DNA from: Coniella vitis
Taxonomy: Eukaryota; Ascomycota; Sordariomycetes; Diaporthales; Schizoparmaceae
DNA: 64,000 nt
Reading direction: 5' to 3'
Assembly: GCA_011317545.1 (NCBI GenBank)
Contig: WUJK01000007.1
Location: forward strand, 496,001-560,000
Shown: positions 1 to 11,801 of the stretch, piece after piece
Numbering within the stretch: position 1 is the stretch's first letter
How the letters are laid out: each line of letters opens with the position of its first letter
Notes under the pieces: model-generated
Seen by the model: the letters and a program-made list of their open reading frames with translations, nothing else
What the model was told of the DNA's origin: nothing
Databases searched by the model: none
Program-made: the position numbers and the translations under genes

Positions 1-2168
1 GAGCTGTCAATGTAGAGAAGGGTCTCTCAGGCATTCTCCCCCAGGGTCCTGTCCATAAGAGAGGCCCGATCCCTCTGCCGAGTGTCCGATGGCCGGGTTC
101 TGCCAGCTGGACCCCGCTGGCAGCATGGAAAACTTGGAATCTGCTGCTTGGCTGGGCCATCTTGCACAAGGCTGCAGTGGTCTGTGCGCTGCGCGCTGCA
201 TGGTGTGCGCGGAAGGCTGAGCCGCTTTCGACGACAAGAGTTGGGCCGTGTGGTGTGGGACAGAGTGTAAGTATTCAAGTACACGGCCGCAATTGATAAC
301 ATGCTGGCTGCTTCACTTACCATATCTGGACGGCAGGCCCTTGGTATCAGACTCTCAGGACGCCTGGGGGGTTATTTATTGATGTCTTCTCGACTCTCCA
401 CCCAGCACTTCAAAGACTGATGGACTGCACATCCTGTCCGCGCTCCGAGAGCAATCAATCTCTGTTGAAGCCAACACACAGCCAGCCAGCCATACTAGAA
501 GCCAAGACACACTGCAAAGTTGGCTCAGGAATTCCCATTTATCAGAAGCCCTGCCCTTTCAGCGCCCAATCCTACTCACTCAACAGGCTAAAACCCCCAA
601 AGGCCTCTCCTCTTTGTCGACACCCCGTTGTTGAGCGTATCTGGACACGCTTTTCTGAAACACCAGAGAGTGGCTGAACTGGGTTGCGTCGTTGTCTTTA
701 TGTTTTTGAAGCCTTTGTAAAGGGTCAATCTGTAGCAAGAGTCAGCGACGTAAGTGCTCCCAATGGATGGAAAAAGAGACGGAGACGACGATATGTATGT
801 GCGAAACACCCCCTACTAACAGAGTTTTTACCGTCAAAGTGAGTTTCTTCCAGAACCAAAGGTTTCTGCCAGAAGAGGAAAGAAGAAGAAGAAAGAAGAA
901 AAAGCCAGCAGAAACCCGACTCCCTTCACTTTTACCCTTTCCAATTCGACGGTATACACGTCCGTTCGAAACTTGGGTCATTTGCCGTTGATCTTTGTTC
1001 CCTTCATTCCTCCCCATATCTTTTTAGTATCCCAAACCAGCACATCAGCACGCGACTCCGGCAACAACGAGCGCCATAAGCGTTACATTCACTCACCTCG
1101 TCTCTCCGTAACTTTTGCCTCAACGCGATCCTGCGCTGCCCAGACTCCAGACTCCAGACAAGCACCCCTCGGTGGGGTAAACGGTAAAGCAAAGCCACTT
1201 ATCCATCATCCAGTCTACGACCCTACCGGCCCTCCCTGGGGCCTGTCAAAACCAGCAAGACTTTCCGCCCGCTGCCGAACCCCTATGGCCCCGTACCAGA
1301 AACCGACAGTCGAAGAGGTTGAGGACGAGGCGCGCAGAAATAAGGAAATCGGAGTGCGGATCCAGGTTGTCAGCATAAGCACCACGACAACCATGTCGAC
1401 AGTGGCAGCAGCACACGCGACCGAGGCGAAGCGTTTGCGCAAGAGGAAATGCCCGTTTGAAAGCATGCAGCGCAACTCAGCGACTTGCCCGAGATGAAGC
1501 AAGGCAGACCCCGTGCCTGCTCAACATCTCACACTCAGCCTCAGAACGAGGTGTGTAATTGATTCCAGAGGAGATGACTCCACCAGCACAAGCCGCACAC
1601 TCAAGGGTAAAATGTCGGCAATATGTCCCCGCATGGGAGCTGGAGAATAAGGAGCCTAGAATCGAAGAGAAGTGACATGATTTGAGAAGGAAAAGGGGGG
1701 GCAAAAGTAGAGAGGAACAATGCAAAGTCACTTCGAGTACACCGAAAAAGTATTTTCTTTCTTCCTTCTAAATCTTGCGTCTCGGTCTTGATTGTGATAG
1801 AACGAATTGGTGAATGGGGACCTTGGGCGAGGCAAGCCAAGCATACCTACCATATATAAAAATTTCGACTGATGCCGTCAGAATAATGCTGATCACCGCA
1901 TAAAAGAAGAAATGCCCTGCCAATGATGCTGTCTATGTGCTGGGTACAGATTTTTGCCACCTCCGCTTACCACACTTCTCAACGCCCCTCGCCATGATTA
2001 TATACATATGTAGTAGACTGGCGCCTTTCGGCGGCAAAAATGTAAGAAGAACTGTTGTGTGTCTAGACCAAGAACAAAGCAAAGGAGCAATCTGCCCCGG
2101 TGTGGTCATCGTTTTGTTTTTTTCTTTGTTGAAGGCACGGGGCTTTTGGTGAGGGTCTTGTTTGTGCT
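1..2168. other. Intergenic DNA, no gene recognised
   Basis: This is 2.2 kb at the left edge. Several open frames of 60-175 codons occur on both strands, the longest on the plus strand at 973-1497. None has recognisable domains, conserved-looking composition or splice-linked partners. Purine-rich (about 875-905) and mixed low-complexity patches are present. The right end is the 3' flank of the minus-strand gene that stops at 2169. Confidence 0.6.
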
Positions 2169-3400
2169 TTACCAGCTCATGACGCCTCTGGAGCGGTCAA
2201 AACCGCCACGCAGTTGGCTCTCTGGCTTGACCACCTTGCCTTGCAGGATAGTGTACTTGACGATCCCCTCGATATCTTCTGGCTTGACACGCGCCAGCCA
2301 GATACACTGCGCGGCACCCACGTCGGCGTCATTTTCGTCCTGGGTGCTGTTTGCTTCCTCTTGTGCCGCTTCTGTTGCTTGCGCTTTTGCTGCTGCTGCT
2401 GCTGCTGCTGCTCCACTGTCGGCCTTTTTCCGAGGCATGAGTACCTCTCCGGGTGCCAATTGCGCCCTCTCGACTGCATCCACACCAAAGGCGTCCGGCC
2501 GGCGATACACCATCATGTTCGCGCTATACTTGTGTCCGCCCGTGTGACTAATGAAATACACACCCACGCCACCGGGTCTCTCATCGTCAAGGTCTCTGTA
2601 GAGACCCAAGGGTCGTAGATGGCGCTCGAGCTCTTTGCGCAGCAGGGGCGCGGATTGTCCGCAGCGAGCGTCGCGGGTGCGTTGGGAGCACAGCAAGACG
2701 AGCGCAGAGTGAGGACTCGGGCGCGAGGTCAAGGCATGGAGCTTTGGTGCTGCATCGGGGAGGTTTGCTGGCGGTGGGAGGGAGCGCGGTAACGCGGAGA
2801 AGACGGGTGTGAGGGCCGAGGTGTTTGTCGGGGCCTTGTTGATGTACGAGGAGAGGAGGGTGGGCACGTTTGCGGGCGAGACGTTTTCGACAATGGTGAA
2901 GGCCGGGAGGAGGAGGACGGTGGTGGGTTCCGAGTAGTCGTTCGTGTGGTGCGGCGTTGGGATGTTGGAGGCCGACAGCATGAGTCTCTGTATATGGAGA
3001 CACGTCAGTTGTTATTTCCACGGAAAGAAAACAACAACGACCCAGGGAGAATACAAAGACGACAGAAAATGGAGGAAATGCGCACCCCGTTGCTTGGTTT
3101 GCCGGCAGCCTCAATCGCCTGCATCACACTGCCCTTTTCATCGGCGACATCGCGCACCCAATCCGTCTTGCCCGTCGCAACCAAGATATGCGTCGCCCAG
3201 CCTTTGACGTGCCCATATAGCTCGTCGCTCTCGTCAATCTTGAAGCCCTTGGGATAACTGATACTGCACGACGCGCAATCGTGCAGACACTCTTCTCCGT
3301 CCACCGACGGGTCGACTTTGGGAAAGAGGTTTGTTGCTGCACCTGGGCCATCGCCGCCTGTTGCGAGGCGCTTGGCACCGTCGAGGAGTTGCTTGAACAT
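2169..3400 (-). CDS. Apd1/Aim32-type sucrase/ferredoxin-like [2Fe-2S] protein
   Basis: There are two exons, 3400-3086 and 2987-2169, giving 377 aa. The 98-nt intron (donor GTGCGC, acceptor ACAG) is phase 0, and joining it restores the reading NG-RLMLSASN. The N-terminal half has a Cys cluster (C38, C42, C45, in CLHDCASC). The C-terminal thioredoxin-like ferredoxin part shows C205-x8-C214 and H253-x3-H257 (HTGGH), followed by KYSANMMVYR. In yeast Apd1 and Aim32 this Cys/His set binds a bishistidinyl, non-Rieske [2Fe-2S] cluster. The yeast proteins are linked to redox biology in cytosol or mitochondria, but the substrate is not settled. At 377 aa it is longer than the roughly 310-aa yeast proteins, partly because of an Ala/Gln-rich insert (AAAAAAAA) near the C-terminus. 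The start codon sits directly after an 11-A tract. Which of the two yeast paralogues it matches is not decided here. Confidence 0.85.
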
Positions 3401-4618
3401 TTTTTTTTTTTCCCTTTCGGTGTGGTTTTATTTTATTTTATTTTATTTTTTGGAGAGGGGTCGGTCGGCAATGGCGGGGTTGTTCTTGGTTGGTTCTCTC
3501 GTAGGGGAAAGGAGAATGGTTGGAGGAAAGCAAAGTAGTTACTTGGGGCCTCGTAATACTGTCGCTCTATAGGCCCTGTACATAGTAGAAGTATGTTAGT
3601 TTGTCACTGATGAAGAGCCAAGAGCAAGCAAGGATGGCGCATTTGTGGTGGGCAGGTGGGCTTATAGTGGGGCAACCATACCCAAGCAGCCAGGGATCCC
3701 GATTACTAGGTATGTACTGAAGGAGCCTCTGCAAATGGGCGGGCAATTGCTACCTACCTCGGACTTGACGGGCGGTGGGGTTCTTATAAGCCTGTTGCCA
3801 GCTTCTTGGCCGAGTGCTTAATCCGACGACAGTGAAGTTGGGACATGGCCAGAATGAGGATGATTGGAAATCATTCATGTCCGCCGGCCGATTCAACCCC
3901 GTCCTTTCCAAGTATACGAGAGCCAGTCATGCATATCCAGTTATCTCCTGGGCTAGCTGGCTAGCTGACACCAGCATCGACACCTACAGTACTACTAGAT
4001 ATACAGCTCGGACATTTCTCACATCCCACTTCGAGATATCCGAGATCCGCTTCATATCAAATGTGCAATGTGGCCAATCTGGAAAGCCTCTGCTTATCTA
4101 TTCATCTCGGGCTCAAAGTCGCTTTATTCTACTTTATCGCTGTAAGCCAGTCCGTGAATAGACCGACCTCCCCAAACGAGAAGCCAATTCTCTTCCCTTA
4201 TGCAATGCGTATCCCCGAGTCCACGGAGCCGCTGCTATACATGGTATAGGTCTTATACCGATTTGCCAACAACCTCCCCGCCCCCCAAATATCTCCGTAA
4301 ATACGCCCGTAGCCCACCGAGCAGCCTGTGCGAACAGCGGTCTCCCGGCTAACGCTGGCCGCCTCTGCAACAACGCATTTCCGTCTCCGAGCCGAGCCTC
4401 TTTGCTTCTTTTAGCAGGAACTGCACTGGCCAAAACACATACGGTATGTATGGTACAGGTAGTGCTTTGCTGCTCGTACGTATATACAATGTTGTTCATG
4501 TTGTGGTGGTCGTGGTAGTTATATTATACGATTTCAATGTGCGTGCGTGCGTGCGTGCGTGTGTGTGTATGCGTGTGACACCCTTCTTGGTCGTTGTGGA
4601 ACCCTTTGATGCGTCCCC
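3401..4618. other. Intergenic: upstream of the ferredoxin-like gene, downstream of the acyltransferase
   Basis: The minus-strand leader of the ferredoxin-like gene is extremely A-rich: an A11 run lies against the ATG and TTTTA repeats lie at about 3427-3452 on the plus strand. One copy of TACATAGTA lies at 3579-3587. The rest is the 3' flank of the acyltransferase gene, with a GTGC microsatellite close to its stop codon. No gene is recognised. Confidence 0.55.
4539..4572. repeat. GTGC / GT microsatellite in acyltransferase 3' flank
   Basis: About five GTGC units run into GT dinucleotides and lie 50-80 nt past the stop codon of the acyltransferase gene. They are probably inside its 3' untranslated region. 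Confidence 0.8.
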
Positions 4619-7041
4619 TCACGCCTCCTTCTTGCCCGACGCCTCAGACCGTCCTTCATCGTCCTCGCTGTCGTCCCCTTGTAGCTCAAACGCCTTCTTT
4701 CCCTCGCTCTTGCGTCGCCGAAGCTCGCCTCGTCCCTTCATCTCCTCGCGGATCCTGCGGCTCACCTCGTCCAGACCTTCCTTCGAATCCAGCGTCGTGA
4801 AAGCACTAACAGGGAACCCGGAGGACCCAAACGCACCGCCGCTGCTACTACTCCGACTGCGCGACCGTGACGGTGGCCTCGTTGAAAACATACCCACTTT
4901 GCCAATATTGCTGTATGATTCGTTCTTGGGCAACCCGCGGCTCGACGAGTGGGTGTCTCGCCGCACAAGAGGTCGTGTACCAGGGCTCTCAAGCTCGCCA
5001 CCCGCCGCGCTCGACATGTCGCTGTCGCGTCTCTTGAAGGCTGGCGCCTTGTTTACAATGGTTCCGGGTGTCTTGGGCCGTCCGTCTTCCCTTATTGGAT
5101 CAGCCACGATGCGTGTCTTGTCAAAGTCGGAGAACATTTCGGGCCCGAGCTCGTTGATGAGCTCCGTCACCCGCTCGCTGAGGTCTGCCCGTCGCTCTCG
5201 CAACTGCTGAATGTTGTAGCTCGACGTCGGGTTGAGGCACATAACCAGCGGCCGCAGAGATTTAAAGATATCCATTCCCACCTCACCCAGACGTAGTGCA
5301 GCAAACGTAATGAGCGGGAAGAGAACCCAGCCAATGGGAAACGCCACCCACAACGGTACCCAACCAGGTACATAGTCCCAATAGCCCCAGAGGCGGTCTG
5401 CATATACCCTCCATACAAAAATGCAAATGTACATGTTGTAAAGGATTGGCGCAAAGAACAGGGCAGTCATGATCTTCCATGTCGCCATGACATCCCGACC
5501 CTGTATCTTGACGGACGATCCCGCCAGCGCTTCCCTCGCTTTCTTGATGCTGATGTACTTTGTCAGGACAAAGACTGGCGTAAAGAGCAACAGCCCAGGG
5601 AGCGTGCCGGCCAAAAGCACCAATAGCTTGAGTACTCGGTAGACGGCGTTGAAAACGACCGTGTGAATGGGCATTCTGGCATACTGGACCTGGTGATCGC
5701 GAATATTCAGGTACTTAAGCTGCTTGTTATATTCCTTGACGTCCTTGGATAGTTGTACGATGCGTGGATCGTCCTTGTACCTTTCATAACCCATGGCGAG
5801 TCTCCGATTGAGCTCCACGACGTAGGGTAGGGGTAGTTTTTTGCCCGTGGGCTTGTACAGGCGGCGTGCAGCTTGAATGAGCATCAAAGTGTCATAATCT
5901 GGAGTCTGTACCGTCACGGCAGCCAGCCCCTGGTATACGGCGTCCAGAAGCTGGCCAATTGCCTCCCGTCTCTGGTCATGCTTGTACATCTGGACAAGTT
6001 TGTTGGGGATTTCGATGGGCTGTCCAAACTCAACAACGGCTCTGGATCGAAACTTGTGGGCGTGGAAGTAGTTCATGCCCACTGGGACGACCTTGAGGTC
6101 AACATCTGGAGTATCTGCTAGAGCGCCGAGCGCCATTATTGCAACGCCAGCCTTGATGGGAAGCAGCCCGGTGCGGTCATGGCTACCGCCCTCGGGGAAG
6201 ATACCAACGCAACCTCCAGTCCGCAGTCTGTCAAACACGGCCTCGTACACCTTGGTCTGGTCAATATGAGGCGCCAACTTGTACTTGGTTCCTTGGTACC
6301 CTTCCTTGACGCCTTTGTGGTTCTGGTTTGTAAATTTCCCAGATTCGTCAATGTCCTCCCGGCCAGTCAGCTGGAACAAAGCTAGCTTCGTTTTAAATGG
6401 GCGTTTGACTCTTATTTCTTCAGGTCCGTTGATCTCGGCAATATCGACGCTGGTGCTGGCCTGACCCTTGGCCGACGGCAAAAAGATCATGCCACCAATC
6501 TCGGCTTCGGTGTCAAAGTGTGTGCCAACGCCGCGAATCAAGGTGGGATCGTTAATGGGGTCGGGCAGGTAAACGAGGCCCTCCTTGGGCTTGGCGGCAT
6601 CTTGGGCCCGACCAACAGGGACTGCGCCCGTCTGACGTGATGCCCAGCCAATGAAGCCATGGACGGACTTTTGGGCGATGAGGAGAGATACTCGTCGCTT
6701 GGCTTCGTTCTTGAGCGTTCGTTGAAGGATCAGAGCATCGACAAACTTTGGCCAGAATTGTTAGCCGGATAGTTTGCAGGATAGAAAGCACGGTTCAATC
6801 AGGTTGCTCTATATTCCTTGCAACATACCTGGTTGGCGTGTGGTGCTGCCACGAACAAAACTGGACCTTGGCGGGGAACCTTCCACGAACCCCGAGGGTG
6901 GACTTCACGGAAAAAGAGGTCGACGAATATGGACATGAACCACAGAAATGTATCATATTTCCAGTTGCTCATGGGATATAGCTCGGTGTGGGATTTGGGC
7001 GAGCTCGCGCTCTGCGGCGGAGCGTCATCTTTCGCAGACAT
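4619..7041 (-). CDS. Glycerol-3-phosphate / dihydroxyacetone-phosphate O-acyltransferase (Sct1/Gpt2 family)
   Basis: Two exons, 7041-6829 and 6745-4619, give 779 aa, close to yeast Gpt2 (743) and Sct1 (759). The 83-nt intron has donor GTATGT, branch GCTAAC and acceptor AAG. It falls inside the catalytic block HANQ/FVD (residues 68-74), and joining it restores the family motif. The glycerolipid block FPEGGSHD is at about 254-261. Membrane segments follow from about 440 to 580 (for example PLITFAALRL and its neighbours), and the Ser/Arg-rich cytosolic tail is likely phosphorylated. The enzyme adds the first acyl chain in phosphatidate and triacylglycerol synthesis at the ER. An in-frame ATG at 7107 would add 22 residues. 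I chose 7041 (MSAKDDAPP) because the upstream stretch looks like leader sequence. Two paralogues are usual in fungi and I cannot say which this is. Confidence 0.95.
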
Positions 7042-8155
7042 TGCGAATGTTGTATCCAGGCGCTTGTGCGGAATCAGAACTCGGCCGATAAGAATGCAAA
7101 GGGACACAGCTTGCAGAGAATAACAATAACGTCCAAGTCCAGGTAAAGAAGACTCGATGGATTTGGATACGCCAAAGATCGAATCTTGCAGTGGCCAAAA
7201 GCCAGTGACGGTCGGTTAGTCGAGCAAAAAGGCGAGGTTGCTTGCTATCTAAGCCGGCTTGGGCTCAGGCAAGGGCAGCAGCGGGCGGCGCAAAACAGAC
7301 GGTAACAAAGTCGAGGATGAGGATGGGCGGTTAGCGGAGCACAAGCTGGGAGTTGGTTATTCTGACATTGCGACCACGAGCTAACGATGCTTCGGTGAAG
7401 ATGAGAAGGGCCGCCCTGCAACGAGGACTTCAGCTAGTATAATATTGATCTGAAGTAGAAATGAAAGTATAGCAGAAAGGGAGCTGAGCTGCGCTTTGGT
7501 ACGAACGAGGTGGGGAGAAATGGGAGAAAAGACGACTCGAAAATTCTAAGGGCAAGGCTAGCATCCCTGCCTGAGCTCCCATCAGCCGGGCGAGAGATAC
7601 GGGTAACGGCCCACGGGTACATACCAAGTACATAGTAGTGCAGCACATGTGCCAAGTACCCAAGTACCAAACTCACCCTGGCCGGCCCGTGATGTGACAG
7701 GCTACCATGTACATGAAGGTTCAAGTACTAATGTACCGCACCAATATAACATTGTTGTTTATGCCATGGCAAAACAGATGGGGAGAAGAGACATTGGTTT
7801 TGGCTTTTGATGTTGCTTTTCCCAATGCTGATGATGAATTTGACAAGATCCTACCTGCCTGCCCAACGGTCGATTTGAGAAGCACACCACAGATGTCATT
7901 TGGCGCCATGACGTTTCTTTACGGCTGCGGGGTATGCTTGCACATGCTTGTCCCGTAAATAGTACCTGAGTTTATTACTTAGTACAGCTACCAAGGAAGG
8001 TAGGTACTGTCCATATCACTGCCACTGCCATCTGCTGCACTACTATTATGTACTACCTGGACCATTCACCAACATACCTCCACCACTCGCAGAAATCGGT
8101 TGGGATGGCGAGAGGCCAGAATCTCAGGTTTAGCCACAATCGTCAAGAATGACTG

Positions 8156-8195
<40 letters not shown>

Positions 8196-8629
8196 TATGT
8201 GCGCGCGCCGTCTTGTTGGTGTGCGGTTACAGGGTACGTTCTGATGCACGCACTATGATTTTCGAAGTAGCTAGGTAGTTGCCCCCATCCGCAAATAGGC
8301 GGTTCGGCTATGTACACTACCTAGGTATGTAATCAGCTGCCCGGCTGTTCTTCGCTTCGCCTTGGCAAGCCGAGCAGTCTTCTCATCCCTCATTCCTCTT
8401 CTGGCAGCTCATTCATTGCATTTGGTGACCATGTGCATGATACACACCTTGAATCGTGCTAACGGCGCGTGATTGCAACATACCATATGAGCAACTAAGA
8501 ATAACACGCGTTCAGCGCTATAATACCTCCAATCAAGTACTATGTACATGGAGCCGCTGAGGGTATCATCATCTCGACAAGCAGGAAAATCACAAAAATA
8601 TAAGCCCCCCCCCCCCGAAAAAGATAAGG
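7042..8629. other. Intergenic: acyltransferase promoter and etp1 3' flank
   Basis: The interval holds the upstream region of the acyltransferase gene and the downstream region of the BRAP2-like gene. Notable are a GTAC-rich cluster (7614-7735), a TACCTAGGTA palindrome (8318-8327), TACATAGTA copies at 7629 and 8538, a compound CT/GT/GC repeat and a C12 run at 8605-8616 just past the stop codon of etp1. No coding signal is recognised. Confidence 0.55.
8156..8209. repeat. Compound CT-GT-GC microsatellite
   Basis: (CT)11-12 runs into (GT)9, a short ATGT break and (GC)4. The purine/pyrimidine alternating half is the type of sequence that can adopt Z-DNA. No gene overlaps it. Confidence 0.9.
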
Positions 8630-10822
8630 CTACTTCTTCGCTTTGCCCTTGCCTTTCCCCCGCCCACTCTTCTTCTCGGGCACGCTCATCTCTCCGCCAT
8701 CAAGCTCCTCCTGCGTCACCTGGCCTTGGCCCTCCATCTCCCTGAGTTTCTCCTGCCCAGAGATAAACATGGTCAGGTCATGATTGATATCTTTTTGCTC
8801 GGCAACTTCAGCTTTTAGTGCCTCGGTCTGCGTTGCCAGTCGTTCCACTTCTTTGTTGACATGAGCAACTTTTTCCATGAGGCCCTTGTTGATTTGTTTC
8901 TCCTCCTGTAGCGACTGGCCCAACTTGCGCGCCAACTCCGTCGACTTGTCGGCCCGCTTGCGCTCCCGCTCGAGATCACGCTCCAGCTGCGGAACCATTT
9001 CCTTGAGAGACTCGTGTTCCGCTTCCAGAATACGCAGTCTGTCCATGGCCTTGGCTGTCTGCACAGTCGCGGCTTCTGCGGCAGCAGCAGCTGTGGCTGC
9101 TTTGTCGGCCGCTTTGCTAAAGATTTCCTCAAAGTAGACGCGTTGGCTTTCCAACTGACTTGTCAAGAGATGTGTATACTCCATGCCGATATTGTCCAGC
9201 TTGGCTCGCGGCACGACGTCCATATCTGGACCGTCCTGTTGCTGTTGTTGTTGTTGCTGCTGCCCACCATGACCATCGCTACTGTTGCGCGCTGCCATGT
9301 TGGTGCTAGGGAACTCAACGACTTTGCCCTCGCCCTTTTGACGAATTAGTCGGTGCACCCACATATCACCAGCATAGTCCCACACATGCTGCGTCTCCAG
9401 CTCGAGACTGAAGCAGTGCGCTGTTTCTTTCCAGTGCTCCTTGGCGTGGCCTCCCTTATAGCGCCCGCAGCCCACATTGCCACAAATGAGACAGATCCAA
9501 AGATCGTCAGTGGTGTCGCACCTGCGACAAATATTCGAGATGCCGTGGCCAAAAGGATGCGAATATGGGTTGTTAGGATCCGCAGAGCTTGGAGTGGGAT
9601 TCGTTGCGCGACATACTGGACAGCCAGAACCACTCCAGGATTGCAAGCATGTACAATGAAATACATGCTGACAGGGTATGGTGATCAGACCAGATGTATC
9701 ATCCATGCGTTCCAGACACACTGTGCATGTGGGCAACTCGACAAGGTCGGGGGTCGGCGGCGGGAAGGGCTTGAGCGAGTTGATTTGCCCGACTGAGGTT
9801 GTCTTGGAAGAGCCGGCCGTCAACTGAGAGGGCGTTTCGATAGTAACGGACTGGATGTATGTGACATGGCAAACTGCCTCCTCGCGCATCGGCCCAAAGG
9901 CTTTACCATCAAACTCTTTCCTCCACGCTTTTGCCATTTTGGGGTCTCGAAACTTCATGAGCACCATGTATGTGCCCAATGTACTCGTCATGAGCATTCT
10001 GTAATGAGCCACCATGCCCAGCCATTTCTGCCCAACGAAATTCAAGAAGCCAACCGGTGACAGATAACCGGGGACAGCCGGTATGCACAAAATGGTGCCA
10101 TCCTGACCGTTCAGGCTTTCACTCTTGGAAGGCGTGGACTCCAACTCTTGTGCTTCGCGATAAAGATGTACGATACCCCAGCCCGCTTCTGTATTCTTGC
10201 AATCCAGTGGTAGAAACTCGGCCTTGGTCTCTGTTCCTGGTCCACCTAGGTTGGGGCCCAATGATGCAGCCGGGCCGGCGTGCTGTTGCTGTTGTTGCTG
10301 CTGCTGGTTCTGATTGTCTGTCATGGCGATGTCCTGTACGTCAAAGCTTTCGATTCGAATAGGTCCAAAGCGCCAGTCCTGAGCCGCTGTCCGAGGTCCT
10401 ATACCGACGCGAAAGCCAGGTGGCGGGAAGCTCTTGGTCCTTTCCCTCTTCTTGTTACTTGTATTAGCAATAGAAGAGTTACTGTCGCATTCGTCGTTCT
10501 CGTATGCAGGAGCCGGTGTCCCAGGGCCGCAGTCAATAATCCGAGCCGAGGTATGGTGCAAGAGTCGGCGGTCCTCAGCAGAAAGGTATTCCTCAGCGAA
10601 GTACTCGATATTCTTTTGCTTGATCCACCGCGATGAGGGACCATTCGTCAGGTCGTCTTGTCGTCGGGGATGGGAGGGGAGAATGTCAAAGATGCTATTT
10701 CCTGATCTTGGTAGCCAGATATCGGTAGGATGGTTGTCGCTGTCGCTATCGAGAGAAACGTGGTCGGATGGTAACGGTTTTTGATAGAGCTCAAGTTTTA
10801 GGTGGTACGAGTAAGAATGCAT
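8630..10822 (-). CDS. BRAP2/Etp1-like protein: RING finger, UBP zinc finger, coiled coil
   Basis: A single open exon of 730 aa. The N-terminus MHSYSYHLKLELY is the usual start of this family. A BRAP2-type RNA-recognition-like region covers roughly 240-330. The RING finger is at about 366-404 (CTVC, CQHVFHCTC, CPVC). The ZnF-UBP is at about 431-495 (CRRC, CLICGNVGCGRY, GHAKEHW, H). A long Ala/Glu/Lys-rich coiled coil covers about 570-705, and the tail is Lys/Gly-rich (GRGKGKGKAKK). Family knowledge: human BRAP2 is a cytoplasmic E3 ligase and retention factor acting on Ras/MAPK signalling, and yeast Etp1 is needed for growth on ethanol. The UBP finger binds free ubiquitin C-termini. Two Gln runs (about 173-180 and 521-529) are specific insertions. 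It lies about 1 kb from polyubiquitin on the same strand, and any functional link is conjecture. Confidence 0.93.
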   Translation of the reverse strand: MHSYSYHLKLELYQKPLPSDHVSLDSDSDNHPTDIWLPRSGNSIFDILPSHPRRQDDLTNGPSSRWIKQKNIEYFAEEYLSAEDRRLLHHTSARIIDCGPGTPAPAYENDECDSNSSIANTSNKKRERTKSFPPPGFRVGIGPRTAAQDWRFGPIRIESFDVQDIAMTDNQNQQQQQQQQHAGPAASLGPNLGGPGTETKAEFLPLDCKNTEAGWGIVHLYREAQELESTPSKSESLNGQDGTILCIPAVPGYLSPVGFLNFVGQKWLGMVAHYRMLMTSTLGTYMVLMKFRDPKMAKAWRKEFDGKAFGPMREEAVCHVTYIQSVTIETPSQLTAGSSKTTSVGQINSLKPFPPPTPDLVELPTCTVCLERMDDTSGLITIPCQHVFHCTCLQSWSGSGCPVCRATNPTPSSADPNNPYSHPFGHGISNICRRCDTTDDLWICLICGNVGCGRYKGGHAKEHWKETAHCFSLELETQHVWDYAGDMWVHRLIRQKGEGKVVEFPSTNMAARNSSDGHGGQQQQQQQQQDGPDMDVVPRAKLDNIGMEYTHLLTSQLESQRVYFEEIFSKAADKAATAAAAAEAATVQTAKAMDRLRILEAEHESLKEMVPQLERDLERERKRADKSTELARKLGQSLQEEKQINKGLMEKVAHVNKEVERLATQTEALKAEVAEQKDINHDLTMFISGQEKLREMEGQGQVTQEELDGGEMSVPEKKSGRGKGKGKAKK

Positions 10823-11801
10823 GCTTCTGAGGATGTAGAGACGTGGCTATCTTGAGTTCTGCGACAAGGTCTTGATGTTTACAGTCTCACAACTCTCGCC
10901 GTCTCGCTCATGAGCAAACTTGTTCAGGCTGGTACTGTTGAACAAGCGAGTAGAGTGCAGCCAGTGATGAATGGAGCGGACCGCCAACGGGATGGCGACT
11001 GGCGCGCTGTCTCACGGAGGCAGAAAGAGGAATCCAATCTTGGAACGGAAGATGGTCGATGGCGGAGCTTTGATCATAGTAGCGAGGCGATGTGGAGAAA
11101 AGCGACGTTTATTTGACCGGGCGGACGGATTGAAGGAAGGCGAAGTTGGGTGTCCCACCGTTTGGGTTGTTGGTGTTCTCAAAGATTTTTGCAAGACACT
11201 AAGATCTCAGTACGCTGGCAGCTGGCTGTTGGTACATTAGGTAGCTGGGTAGATACATAGTAGTACTATGTACTGCTCGGAGACTAGTCGCGCCCCTCTT
11301 TTGACCTCCACAGGCTGAGTGGAGCCCCCTCAGTGACGTCGCTACGCAGTACATCCACAGCCCATCAACCAGCTCCAACAGACGACATGTGACAGCCTCG
11401 AAAGTTCTCAAGTCTTCTATCTGTGTACAACTAAAGAAATATCAACCAGCAGTAAGCTATGTCCAATCCAGCCTCATGAGCCTTTACTGTATAGCCGCAC
11501 CATCGCCTCGTGCCGAGAGAGGGTTGTGATTCCCAGGTGAGACCGCACTAAGGATAGTAGCGTCATCGCCAGGTAACAACAATCCCGTAAGAGCACTAGA
11601 CTTTCCCTTTATTTTCAGAGCACATCACATTGTCAAGTGTTGGAGAATGATAGTAGACGCAAAACAGGTCCAATTTTGTTCCTTTGCAGAACGGGGTATG
11701 CTATGAAAATGCAATCATCGTAGTCTTTACTACGAAGCGCTAACCGCGCTATCCATCCCAAATATCACAAACCAAACCAGCTCAATCCCTCTGATGACCG
11801 C
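10823..11801. other. Intergenic: etp1 promoter and polyubiquitin 3' flank
   Basis: There is no recognisable gene. It contains one perfect inverted pair of the dispersed TACATAGTA motif (11254-11272). Short open frames at 10910-11240 overlap the leader of the BRAP2-like gene and look non-coding. Confidence 0.6.
11254..11272. repeat. Perfect 19-bp inverted repeat built from TACATAGTA
   Basis: The sequence is TACATAGTA, a G spacer, then TACTATGTA, which is two copies of the window-wide 9-mer in opposite orientation. It lies between etp1 and the end of the polyubiquitin gene, and its role is unknown. Confidence 0.9.

Noticed and set aside
973..1497. 174-codon plus-strand open frame near the left edge
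   Set aside because: Composition is leader-like, there is no motif, and there are no plausible splice partners.
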